From Alphaproteobacteria bacterium (lineage in GTDB: Bacteria > Pseudomonadota > Alphaproteobacteria > Micropepsales > Micropepsaceae), in NCBI GenBank assembly GCA_019247845.1, contig JAFBAL010000063.1:1-64000 (forward strand): a stretch of 64,000 nucleotides of DNA, in the 5' to 3' direction. A program made the translations under genes and the position numbers. The notes below the pieces were generated by a model. That model was not told the origin of the DNA and searched no databases. It was given only the letters and a program-made list of their open reading frames with translations. Below are positions 17,179-25,015 of the stretch, in pieces. Every line of letters starts with the position of its first letter. The stretch's first letter is position 1.

Positions 17179-19494
17179 ATGTACGCAAGCACGGCTGATG
17201 CGGCGTTGAGCGGGCCGCATTCCGTCGAAAGTGTCGAGATTCGCGTGCGAGGCACCGTGCAGGGGGTCGGTTTCCGCCCGACGGTGTGGCGGCTCGCGCG
17301 CGACCAGGCGCTTCTGGGCGAAGTGCTCAACGACGGCGCCGGCGTGCTGATCCGGGCCGTGGGCGAGCCGGCTCGTGTCGCGACCTTCCTGCGCAACCTC
17401 AAGGAAAACCCGCCGCCGCTGGCCCGTATCGACAGCGTCGAAGTGCACCATTCAAAGGACTTTCCGGCCTTCGCGGATTTCGCGATCGCGCACAGCGTCG
17501 CCGGCGAGACCCGCACCGACGTCACCGCCGATGCCGCCACCTGCCCGGATTGCCGCGCCGAGATCTTCGACGCGAGCGAGCGCCGCCATCGTTATCCGTT
17601 CACGAACTGCACGCATTGCGGACCCCGGCTCTCCATCGTGCAGGGGGTGCCTTACGACCGCGCCAACACCACGATGCGCGGCTTCGCGATGTGCGACGAT
17701 TGCGTGAAGGAATACGGCGACCCCGCCGACCGCCGCTTCCATGCGCAGCCGATCGCCTGTCCCGCCTGCGGGCCGAGAGTGTGGATCGACGGCATCGATT
17801 CGCCGAAGCCGCTGGATGCCGTCGTCCAAGCGCTGCGCGACGGCAGGATCGTCGCCATTCGCGGGCTGGGCGGGTTCCATCTCGCCTGCGACGCGACCAA
17901 TCCCGAAGCCGTGCGAGCGCTTCGCAATCGCAAGAAACGCTATGGCAAGCCGTTCGCCCTGATGGCGCGCGACGTCGCGGTGATCCGCCGCTACGCGCGC
18001 GTCACCGAACAGGAACACGCCCTGCTCAACAGTTCGGCCGCGCCGATCGTGCTGCTGGAGGCCGGCGGTGAGCGGTTGCCCGAGGACGTCGCGCCCAAGC
18101 TCAAGACCTTGGGTTTCATGCTGCCCTATACGCCGCTGCATATGCTGATCGCGGAGAGCTTCGACACGCCGCTGGTGATGACCAGCGGCAACGTCGCCCA
18201 CGAGCCCCAGGTCACCGACAATGACGAGGTCGCGGGCAAGCTCGGCCCGATCGCGGACATGGTGCTGCTGCACGACCGCGACATCGCCAACCGCATCGAC
18301 GATTCCGTCGCGCGGGTGATCGGCGGGCGCACCCGGCTCTATCGCCGCGCGCGCGGCTATGCGCCTCAGCCGACGCCGCTGCCGCCGGGCTTCGAGAATG
18401 CGCCCGAGATCTTCGCCTTCGGCGGCGAGCTGAAGTCGACCTTCTGTCTCGTGAAGGGCGGCGCCGCCGTCGTCTCGCAGCACCAGGGCGACCTCGAGGA
18501 CCCCGCGACCTTCGACGACTACCAGAAGAACATGCGGCTCTATCGCGAGCTCTACGGCCATCGCGCGCGCGTCTTCGCCGCCGACCTTCACCCGGAATAT
18601 CTCTCGACCAAACTCGCCAAGGAACAGGCGCGCGGCGAGCGGCTGCACGAGGTGCAGCACCACCACGCGCACGTGGCGAGCTGCATGGCCGAGAACGGCG
18701 TGCCGCGCGACAGCGGGCCGGTGATCGGCGTGGTGATGGACGGGCTGGGCTTCGGCACCGACGGCACCATCTGGGGCGGGGAATTCCTGCGCGCGGACTA
18801 TCTGGGCTTCGAGAGGCTCGCCTGGCTCAAGCCCATCGCGATGATCGGCGGCGCGCAGGCGATCCGCGAACCATGGCGCAATACCTATGCGCATCTGATG
18901 GCGGCCTTCGGCTGGCAGCGTTTCGAGGACGGCTTCGGCGATCTCGCGCTTGCCGACTATCTGGCGAAGAAGCCGCGCGGGCTGGTCGACTCGATGCTGG
19001 CCGGCGGCATCAACGTGCCGGCTGCCAGCTCCTGCGGGCGGCTGTTCGACGCGGTCGCCGCCGCGCTCGGCTTCTGTCCCGAGCTTGCCCTGTTCGAGGG
19101 CCAAGCGGCGATGGAGCTCGAGGACGCGATCCTGCCCGACCACGGCGCCTATCCCTTCGCGCTGGGCCGTGTCGTCGATCCGCGGCCGATGTGGCAGGCG
19201 CTGCTCGCCGATCTGGGCGACGGCGTGCCGCCCGGCGTGATCTCGTCGCGCTTCCATGCGGGCCTCGCCGGCGCCATCGCCACGACGGCGACGCGTCTCG
19301 CCAGGGAAAGCGGCGCCGACACGGTCGTGCTGTCGGGCGGCTGCTTCCAGAACAAGACTTTGCTCGAGCGCGCCGCGGCGGGCATCGGAAGGAACGGGTT
19401 GAACTGTCTCACACAGGGCGAGATCGCCACCAATGACGGCGGCCTTTCGCTCGGCCAGGCGGCCATCGCGGCCGCGCGAGAACTGAAGGGGTAA
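17179..19494 (+). CDS. hypF: Carbamoyltransferase HypF
   Basis: HypF makes the carbamoyl group, from carbamoyl phosphate and ATP, that becomes the cyanide ligands of the hydrogenase iron. The 771-residue protein shows the full order: acylphosphatase domain (RGTVQGVGFRPTVWR), two zinc-finger pairs (CPDCR...CTHCG and CDDC...CPACG), a YrdC-like domain (RNRKKRYGKPFALMA) and a Kae1-like carbamoyltransferase domain with HHHAHVAS. The ORF track starts at a GTG (17170), but the ATG at 17179 has a GGAG eight bases upstream and is preferred. It is the first gene of an eight-gene operon. Confidence 0.95.
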   Translation: MYASTADAALSGPHSVESVEIRVRGTVQGVGFRPTVWRLARDQALLGEVLNDGAGVLIRAVGEPARVATFLRNLKENPPPLARIDSVEVHHSKDFPAFADFAIAHSVAGETRTDVTADAATCPDCRAEIFDASERRHRYPFTNCTHCGPRLSIVQGVPYDRANTTMRGFAMCDDCVKEYGDPADRRFHAQPIACPACGPRVWIDGIDSPKPLDAVVQALRDGRIVAIRGLGGFHLACDATNPEAVRALRNRKKRYGKPFALMARDVAVIRRYARVTEQEHALLNSSAAPIVLLEAGGERLPEDVAPKLKTLGFMLPYTPLHMLIAESFDTPLVMTSGNVAHEPQVTDNDEVAGKLGPIADMVLLHDRDIANRIDDSVARVIGGRTRLYRRARGYAPQPTPLPPGFENAPEIFAFGGELKSTFCLVKGGAAVVSQHQGDLEDPATFDDYQKNMRLYRELYGHRARVFAADLHPEYLSTKLAKEQARGERLHEVQHHHAHVASCMAENGVPRDSGPVIGVVMDGLGFGTDGTIWGGEFLRADYLGFERLAWLKPIAMIGGAQAIREPWRNTYAHLMAAFGWQRFEDGFGDLALADYLAKKPRGLVDSMLAGGINVPAASSCGRLFDAVAAALGFCPELALFEGQAAMELEDAILPDHGAYPFALGRVVDPRPMWQALLADLGDGVPPGVISSRFHAGLAGAIATTATRLARESGADTVVLSGGCFQNKTLLERAAAGIGRNGLNCLTQGEIATNDGGLSLGQAAIAAARELKG

Positions 19495-19500
19495 AACATC

Positions 19501-19776
19501 ATGTGCCTTGGAATACCCGGACGCATCGTCGCCATCACCGATCCGCAGAAGAAGCTCGCCATGGTCGACGTCAGCGGCGTGCAGCGCGAGATCAACGTCG
19601 CCTGCGTGGTCGATGACGACGTGCCGATCGAGAACTGCGTCGGCTATTGGGTTCTCGTCCATGTCGGCTTCGCGATGAGCCGCATCGACGAGGAGGAAGC
19701 CGCCGCGACCTTGCGCACCTTGAACGAGCTCGGCGAGGTGCAGCAGGAGCTCGAGGCAATGGCGGCCAGCGCATGA
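19501..19776 (+). CDS. hypC: Hydrogenase maturation chaperone HypC
   Basis: HypC (91 aa) carries the Fe(CN)2CO precursor with HypD and hands it to the large subunit. It begins MCLGIPGRI, with the essential Cys2, and contains the HVGFAMSRIDEEEA segment typical of the family. It starts six bases after hypF, and its stop overlaps the next ATG (ATGA). Its presence suggests that some large-subunit-like client is still loaded with iron. Confidence 0.95.
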   Translation: MCLGIPGRIVAITDPQKKLAMVDVSGVQREINVACVVDDDVPIENCVGYWVLVHVGFAMSRIDEEEAAATLRTLNELGEVQQELEAMAASA

Positions 19777-20450
19777 CCAACACCACGCTCAAATCGCTCT
19801 ACCCGTTCCTGCACGGCAAGAGGCAGGACCCCCTCGCGCTGAACGCCGCGCTGGGCGAAGCCCTGGCCGAGAAGATCGTCCATCACCGAGGCGTCATCGA
19901 CGAGTTCTTCGCCAAGAACGGCGCCGCCGTGATCGCCGCCGCCGACGCCGTTGCCGCCACCTATCGACGCCAGGGCCGCATGTTCACCATGGGCAATGGC
20001 GGGTCGAGCTGCGACGCGGCGCATGTCGCGGTCGAGTTCCAGCATCCCGTGACTGCCGGACGTCCGGCGCTGACCGCCATCGACCTCACCGCCGACAGGA
20101 CCATGCTCACCGCGGTCGGCAACGACGTCGGCTTCGCCCATATCTTCGTGCGCCAGATCATCGCCCAGGGCCGCGCCGGCGACGTTTTGATCGGGCTTTC
20201 GACCAGCGGCAACTCGCAGAACCTGGTCAAAGCCTTCGTGAAGGCGAAGGAGATGGGCATGACGACCATCGGCCTTTGCGGCATGAGCGGCGGCGAGATG
20301 GCCAAGATCGGCCTCGATCACTGCCTGGTCGTGGAGAGCGATTCGATCCACCGCATCCAGGAATGCCACGTCACGATCTTCCATGTCCTTTGGGACCTGG
20401 TTCACACGCTGCTGGCCGACGAACGCGGCCGGCTTGGAGAGACCACATGA
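19773..20450 (+). CDS. SIS-domain (phosphoheptose isomerase-like) protein inside the hyp operon
   Basis: A 225-residue SIS protein similar to GmhA: FTMGNGGSSCDAAHVAVEF and IGLSTSGNSQNLVKAF are the sugar-phosphate binding loops. The ATG at 19773 overlaps the hypC stop (ATGA) and the stop overlaps the hypD ATG, so it is embedded in the hyp operon. The ORF-track start at 19647 lies inside hypC and is rejected. From memory, similar isomerase genes occur among hyp genes of actinobacterial-type hydrogenases. The role there is unclear; lipopolysaccharide heptose synthesis is not suggested by this context. Confidence 0.88.
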   Translation: MTNTTLKSLYPFLHGKRQDPLALNAALGEALAEKIVHHRGVIDEFFAKNGAAVIAAADAVAATYRRQGRMFTMGNGGSSCDAAHVAVEFQHPVTAGRPALTAIDLTADRTMLTAVGNDVGFAHIFVRQIIAQGRAGDVLIGLSTSGNSQNLVKAFVKAKEMGMTTIGLCGMSGGEMAKIGLDHCLVVESDSIHRIQECHVTIFHVLWDLVHTLLADERGRLGETT

Positions 20451-21601
20451 AATACGTCGACGAATTCCGCGATCCCGCCAAGGCCAAGACGCTGCTGGCC
20501 GAGATCAACCTGCTGACCGACAAGCTGCGCAAGGGCAAGGACCGGCCGCTGCAGATCATGGAAGTCTGCGGCGGGCACACCCACGCGATCTTCCGCTATG
20601 GCATCGAGAGCATGCTGCCCGACGGCATCGAGCTGATCCACGGCCCCGGCTGCCCGGTCTGCGTGCTGCCGATGGGCCGCGTCGACGATTGCGTCGCGCT
20701 GTCCGAGCTGCCCAACGTGATCTTCACCACCTTCGGCGACGCGATGCGCGTGCCGGGCTCGAAGAAGAGCCTGCTCCAGGCCAAGAGCGAAGGCTGCGAC
20801 GTGCGCATGGTCTATTCGCCGCTCGACGCGCTGAAGCTGGCGAAAGAGAACCCGGACAAGGAAGTGATCTTCTTCGCGCTGGGCTTCGAGACCACGATGC
20901 CTTCGACCGCGATGACCGTGCTGCAGGCCGAGCGCGAAGGGATCAAGAACTTCTCGCTGTTCTGCAACCACATCACCATCATCCCGACGGTCAAGGCGAT
21001 CCTGGACTCGCCGGAGCTGACCTTGGACGGGTTCCTGGGGCCCGGTCACGTGAGCATGGTGATCGGCAACTCGCCGTACAACTTCATCGCCGAGCAATAC
21101 GGCAAGCCCCTGGTCGTGGCCGGCTTCGAGCCGCTCGACGTTCTGCACGCGATCTGGATGGTGTTGAAGCAGATGGACGAGAAGCGCTCCGTGGTCGAGA
21201 ACCAGTACAGCCGCGTGGTGCCGGAGGACGGCAATGCCGTGGCGCTCGACGCCATCGGCCGCGTCTTCGAGCTGCGCGAGTTCTTCGAATGGCGGGGCCT
21301 GGGCTCCATCGACCATTCCGGCGTGCGCATGCGCGACGAATACGCAGCTTTCGACGCGGAGCGGAAGTTCACCATCAAGTCGGTCAAGATCGCCGATCCG
21401 AAGTCCTGCCAATGCGGCGAGGTGCTGAAGGGCGTGATCAAGCCGTGGGAATGCAAGGTGTTCGGCACCGCCTGCACGCCGGAGACGCCGCTGGGCGCCC
21501 TGATGGTGTCGTCGGAGGGCGCCTGCGCCGCCTATTACCAGTTCGGCGACGTCGAGAAGATCCACCACAAGCGCGAAGAACTGAAGAGAGCCGCATCATG
21601 A
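20447..21601 (+). CDS. hypD: Hydrogenase maturation protein HypD
   Basis: HypD (384 aa) is the [4Fe-4S] scaffold on which Fe(CN)2CO is assembled with HypC. It shows the conserved blocks MEVCGGHTHAIFRYG, HGPGCPVCVLP, FALGFETTMPSTA, GPGHVSMVIG, the C-terminal cysteine cluster SCQCGEVL and FGTACTPETPLGALMVSSEGACAAYY. The ATG at 20447 overlaps the stop of the SIS gene, and the stop overlaps hypE. All hallmark cysteines I know of appear present, so this maturase looks functional. Confidence 0.96.
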   Translation: MKYVDEFRDPAKAKTLLAEINLLTDKLRKGKDRPLQIMEVCGGHTHAIFRYGIESMLPDGIELIHGPGCPVCVLPMGRVDDCVALSELPNVIFTTFGDAMRVPGSKKSLLQAKSEGCDVRMVYSPLDALKLAKENPDKEVIFFALGFETTMPSTAMTVLQAEREGIKNFSLFCNHITIIPTVKAILDSPELTLDGFLGPGHVSMVIGNSPYNFIAEQYGKPLVVAGFEPLDVLHAIWMVLKQMDEKRSVVENQYSRVVPEDGNAVALDAIGRVFELREFFEWRGLGSIDHSGVRMRDEYAAFDAERKFTIKSVKIADPKSCQCGEVLKGVIKPWECKVFGTACTPETPLGALMVSSEGACAAYYQFGDVEKIHHKREELKRAAS

Positions 21602-22668
21602 ACGTCGTCCCGCTCCATAAGAACCCGCGCCGCCTGGGCCAGGTGAACGTGCCGAAGGTCACCATGGCGCATGGCGGCGGCGGCAAGGCCATGCGCGACC
21701 TGATCGACGACGTCTTCGTGTCGGCTTTCGACAACGAGACCCTGGCGACGATGGAGGACCAGGCGCGTTTCCGCCTGTCCGACCTGGCGCAATACGGCGA
21801 CCGCCTGGCGATGACCACGGACTCCTACGTCATCCATCCGCTCAAGTTCCCCGGCGGCGACATCGGCAAGCTCGCGGTCTGCGGCACGGTCAACGACCTG
21901 GCGGTCGGCGGCGCCAAGCCGCTCTATCTGTCCTGCGGCGTGATCATCGAGGAAGGCATCGAAGTCGAGACCCTGCGCGAGATCGCCCGCTCGATGGCCA
22001 AGACGGCGCGCGAGGCCGGCGTCATGGTCGTCACCGGCGATACCAAGGTCGTCGACAAGGGCGCCTGCGACAAGCTCTTCATCAACACCACGGGCATCGG
22101 CGTCATCCGCACCGGCATCGACCTCGGCGCGGGCAAGGTGAAGCCGGGCGATGCGATCCTGGTCAACGGCCTGCTCGGCGATCATGGCGCGGCGATCCTG
22201 AACGCGCGCGGAGACATGAAGCTCTCCACCCCGCTGGAGAGCGACTGCGCGGCGCTGCACGGGTTGATCGACACCCTGCTCGCGGCGGCGCCCGGCACGC
22301 GCTTCCTGCGCGACGCGACGCGCGGCGGCATCGCGACCGTGCTGAACGAGGTCGCGGATGCGTCCCAGGTCGGCATCGAGATCCACGAGGACAAGACCCC
22401 TTTGCGTGCCGAGGTGCGCGGCTTCTGCGAGATATTGGGGCTCGACCCGCTCTATCTCGCCAACGAGGGCAAGCTCGTCACCGCCGTGCCGGCCGACCAG
22501 GCCGACGCGGCGCTCGCGGCGATGAGGGCGCATGCGCTCGGGCGCGATGCCGCCGTCATCGGTCACGCCACCGACGGCCGGCCCGGCCGCGTCGTCATGC
22601 ATACCGTTTTCGGCGGCCGCCGCATCGTCGACATGCTGGTCGGCGAGCAGCTTCCCCGCATCTGCTAG
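21598..22668 (+). CDS. hypE: Thiocarbamate dehydratase HypE
   Basis: HypE (356 aa) dehydrates the thiocarbamate made by HypF on its C-terminal cysteine to thiocyanate, giving cyanide to the iron. The protein has MAHGGGGKAMRDLIDDVF, DSYVIHPLKFPGGDIGKLAVCGTVNDLA (PurM-like fold) and the required C-terminal PRIC. The ATG overlaps the hypD stop. HypF and HypE both look intact, so cyanide-ligand synthesis should work. Confidence 0.96.
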   Translation: MNVVPLHKNPRRLGQVNVPKVTMAHGGGGKAMRDLIDDVFVSAFDNETLATMEDQARFRLSDLAQYGDRLAMTTDSYVIHPLKFPGGDIGKLAVCGTVNDLAVGGAKPLYLSCGVIIEEGIEVETLREIARSMAKTAREAGVMVVTGDTKVVDKGACDKLFINTTGIGVIRTGIDLGAGKVKPGDAILVNGLLGDHGAAILNARGDMKLSTPLESDCAALHGLIDTLLAAAPGTRFLRDATRGGIATVLNEVADASQVGIEIHEDKTPLRAEVRGFCEILGLDPLYLANEGKLVTAVPADQADAALAAMRAHALGRDAAVIGHATDGRPGRVVMHTVFGGRRIVDMLVGEQLPRIC

Positions 22669-22677
22669 GAGAGAAGA

Positions 22678-23304
22678 ATGAATCCGATCGATCCGATGGA
22701 CGCCACCGTCGTCCGCATCAAGGACCAGGGCGAAGTCAAAGAGCTCACTTACAACGGCGCCATGACCAAGCATATCGGCACGCTGTGGTGGGGCACCGCG
22801 GTCGGCTACCGCGCGATGCAGGCCGCGGCGCAGGCGCTGTCGTCGGACGGGCTGTGGAGCCGCGACGACCTCTACGTCGTCAGCGCCCATCCGGGGCCGG
22901 GCGTGCGCGATGCCGTCGACTACGTCACGGGCGCCGCGGCGAAGGACCGCTACAAGGTCGTGCTCGACGACAAATGCGGCATGAAGTGCAACAGCGCCAT
23001 GAAGTTCGAATGGTGGGTGAGCGACGGCCGCCGCACCGCCTTCGTGCGTCTGCGCGAGGACTTCGTGCCGCGCGCCTTCTATGAACTGTCCGACCGGCTC
23101 GGCACCGACGACGAGAGCGAAGAGGACACGCGCCAGTTCGAGATATCAAAAGTTACATTGTCGACGCGCATCTGGTCGTCGCCGCTGGAGCGCAATTTCA
23201 CCGTCGAAATGTTCGACAGCGCACTGAAGCCGGGCGAATTGCCCACCGACATGCAGCGCGCGGACTATTGGGACGACATCGTGACGAAGAAGCCCGCCGC
23301 ATAA
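22678..23304 (+). CDS. FmdE-like domain protein
   Basis: A 208-residue protein that starts nine bases after hypE behind a GGAGAGAAG site. The stretch KHIGTLWWGTAVGYRAMQ, then SAHPGPGVRDAVDYVTG and a Cys-containing LDDKCGMKC segment, resembles the core of the FmdE family (formylmethanofuran dehydrogenase subunit E-like), where the normal text is HGHxxPGxxxGxRM. The usual HxH and cysteines are only partly kept. FmdE-like proteins bind metals and occur outside methanogens. Position suggests a role in the neighbouring metal-protein system, but no reaction can be named. Confidence 0.55.
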   Translation: MNPIDPMDATVVRIKDQGEVKELTYNGAMTKHIGTLWWGTAVGYRAMQAAAQALSSDGLWSRDDLYVVSAHPGPGVRDAVDYVTGAAAKDRYKVVLDDKCGMKCNSAMKFEWWVSDGRRTAFVRLREDFVPRAFYELSDRLGTDDESEEDTRQFEISKVTLSTRIWSSPLERNFTVEMFDSALKPGELPTDMQRADYWDDIVTKKPAA

Positions 23305-23339
23305 GGAACCGCAGGGCCGATGCATGCGTTCGAAAGCGC

Positions 23340-24143
23340 ATGCTATCGTCCCTGCACACCATCAAACGTTATCCACCTGACATTTCGCAGCCGGTCTTCG
23401 CGCACTATCCGGCGATGAAGCTCGGCGAGGATGCCGCGGTCGACCACTATGCTCTGCTGCTCGCGCCGCTCGCCGATCGCATGATCGCGACGGCGCGGCA
23501 GAGCGAATGGGTGCTGACCTCGCCGCCGGTGCGCAACCTGCCGAGCGGCGCCAACCTTCTCTGCGAACGCCTGCAGCCGCTGCTGCATGGGACGCGGCTG
23601 GAGCGGCTGCGGCTGACCGACGACGCGCGGTTCGAATCCAATGACGCGTTCCGCGATCACGGCGACTACGCCAGGCTGGGCTACGAAGAACGCCGCAGGG
23701 CGCAATACCGCGTCGGAGACGTGGCGTTCGACCGCGCCGCGCTCGAAGGACGCAACGTCATCTTCGTCAACGACATCAACGTCACCGGCTCGCAGCTGCG
23801 CTGGATCGAGCAGGTCCTGGAGACCGCCCGCCCCCGCGCCATCCACTGGCTCCTGATCCTGAACACGCTGCCGAAGATCGGCCGCCGCTTCCCGCGGCTC
23901 GAGGACGAGATCAACCGGTCCCGGTTTGCGGAACACGGCGAGCTCGCCTCGTTCCTGAGCAGCGCACGCTTCCACTACACGACCAAGCTCGTCGCGAGGC
24001 TGCTCGGCTGTGGCGGCGACGCATTGCGGCGCATCCTCGCGGCGCTCGATCCGGCAAAACGGCGCGGGCTCGTGCGCGCGCTGTTCGCGGACGGCCTCTA
24101 CAGCGAGGAATTCCTGCGGGAGAAGTTCGCCGCCGTGCTATGA
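23340..24143 (+). CDS. Phosphoribosyltransferase-like protein
   Basis: A 267-residue protein with the PRPP-loop-like sequence GRNVIFVNDINVTGSQL. Type I phosphoribosyltransferases have an acidic pair followed by TG; here the first acid is Asn (ND). A flanking SPPVRNLPSGANLL may form part of the base-binding side. I start at the ATG at 23340, after the FmdE-like stop; the track ORF start at 23268 overlaps the previous gene. It sits 35 bases downstream in the same operon. PRTase-like proteins of this sort are sometimes regulators or nucleotide hydrolases. The substrate is unknown. Confidence 0.6.
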   Translation: MLSSLHTIKRYPPDISQPVFAHYPAMKLGEDAAVDHYALLLAPLADRMIATARQSEWVLTSPPVRNLPSGANLLCERLQPLLHGTRLERLRLTDDARFESNDAFRDHGDYARLGYEERRRAQYRVGDVAFDRAALEGRNVIFVNDINVTGSQLRWIEQVLETARPRAIHWLLILNTLPKIGRRFPRLEDEINRSRFAEHGELASFLSSARFHYTTKLVARLLGCGGDALRRILAALDPAKRRGLVRALFADGLYSEEFLREKFAAVL

Positions 24144-24150
24144 TCCTGGC

Positions 24151-24930
24151 ATGTTCGCGATCGCTCACCGCATCCCGATCATCGAGCCCACGGTCTATGC
24201 CGGCGACTATACCGGCATCCCGTTCGACCGCGCCGATCCGCGCTTCGACGATCCGCTGGTGCCGCTCGACGACGTGGGCGTGGCTTATGAATCGCATCAC
24301 GCGCGCAGCGACGGCGGCAATTGGCCGTACCACGCGCCGATCGCTGGGGCGCGCAAGGACATGTGGCTGCGAAGATCGGCGGCCGGCATTCTCGCGCGCG
24401 TGAATGCGCGTCTCGCACCGCACGGCGCGGAGCTGTTCGTGCTCGACGGCTATCGTCCCATGGAATGCCAGCGCGGCTTGTGGGATTTCTTCGTCGAGGA
24501 AGGCAGGCAGGCCGGCATGGCCGACCCCGAAGCCTATGCGGAAGAGCACGTCTTCGATCCCCGCCCCTTCGACGCGGCCGCACCCTCGACCTGGCCGGCG
24601 CATGTCTGCGGCGCTTCCGTCGACCTCACCCTGCGCGACCGCCTCAGCCACGAGATATTCGACATGGGCGTGCGCTTCGAGGACATCTGCGCTGAGAGCG
24701 CCAACGACTATTTCGAGCGGCAGCTCCTTGCGGGACGCATAGCTGCCGACGACCGGCGCCTGTGGAACCGGCGGCTGATCCACTGGGCGATGAGCGCGGA
24801 GGGTTTCCTCAACGATCCCTTCGTGTTCTGGCACTACGACTGGGGCAATCAGCTCTATGTGAAGGTCCGCCGCGCGCTGTTCGCGGATGCACCCAAAGCC
24901 GCCTGGTACGGCTATATCGGCCCGCCATAG
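24151..24930 (+). CDS. VanX/DdpX-type D-Ala-D-Ala dipeptidase-like protein (M15D), catalytic Glu missing
   Basis: A 259-residue relative of the zinc D,D-dipeptidases. It has LDGYRPMECQRGLWDFF, the zinc segment HVCGASVDLTL (His and Asp ligands seven apart), DMGVRFEDICAES and a final FWHYDWGNQ with the third zinc His. The catalytic base in VanX lies three residues before that His (ExxH); here the position is Val (PFVFWH). It may thus be inactive, or act on another bond. The ATG at 24151 is seven bases after the PRTase-like stop and replaces the longer track start. As the last gene of the hyp operon it might trim or bind the peptide product. Confidence 0.75.
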   Translation: MFAIAHRIPIIEPTVYAGDYTGIPFDRADPRFDDPLVPLDDVGVAYESHHARSDGGNWPYHAPIAGARKDMWLRRSAAGILARVNARLAPHGAELFVLDGYRPMECQRGLWDFFVEEGRQAGMADPEAYAEEHVFDPRPFDAAAPSTWPAHVCGASVDLTLRDRLSHEIFDMGVRFEDICAESANDYFERQLLAGRIAADDRRLWNRRLIHWAMSAEGFLNDPFVFWHYDWGNQLYVKVRRALFADAPKAAWYGYIGPP

Positions 24931-24968
24931 GGTCCAAAATCTTTGTGATCGGGATTGACCTTGGCCTG

Positions 24969-24996
24969 CGCCGCCCCGAGATAAGGGCGGCGATTT
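24969..24996 (+). terminator. Possible intrinsic terminator after the hyp operon
   Basis: CGCCGCCC and GGGCGGCG form an eight-base-pair stem with an eight-base loop, followed by ATTT. It lies 39 bases after the peptidase-like stop. The U-run is short, so termination may be partial. Confidence 0.5.
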
Positions 24997-25015
24997 CCAT
25001 GGTGGGGTGAGACCG

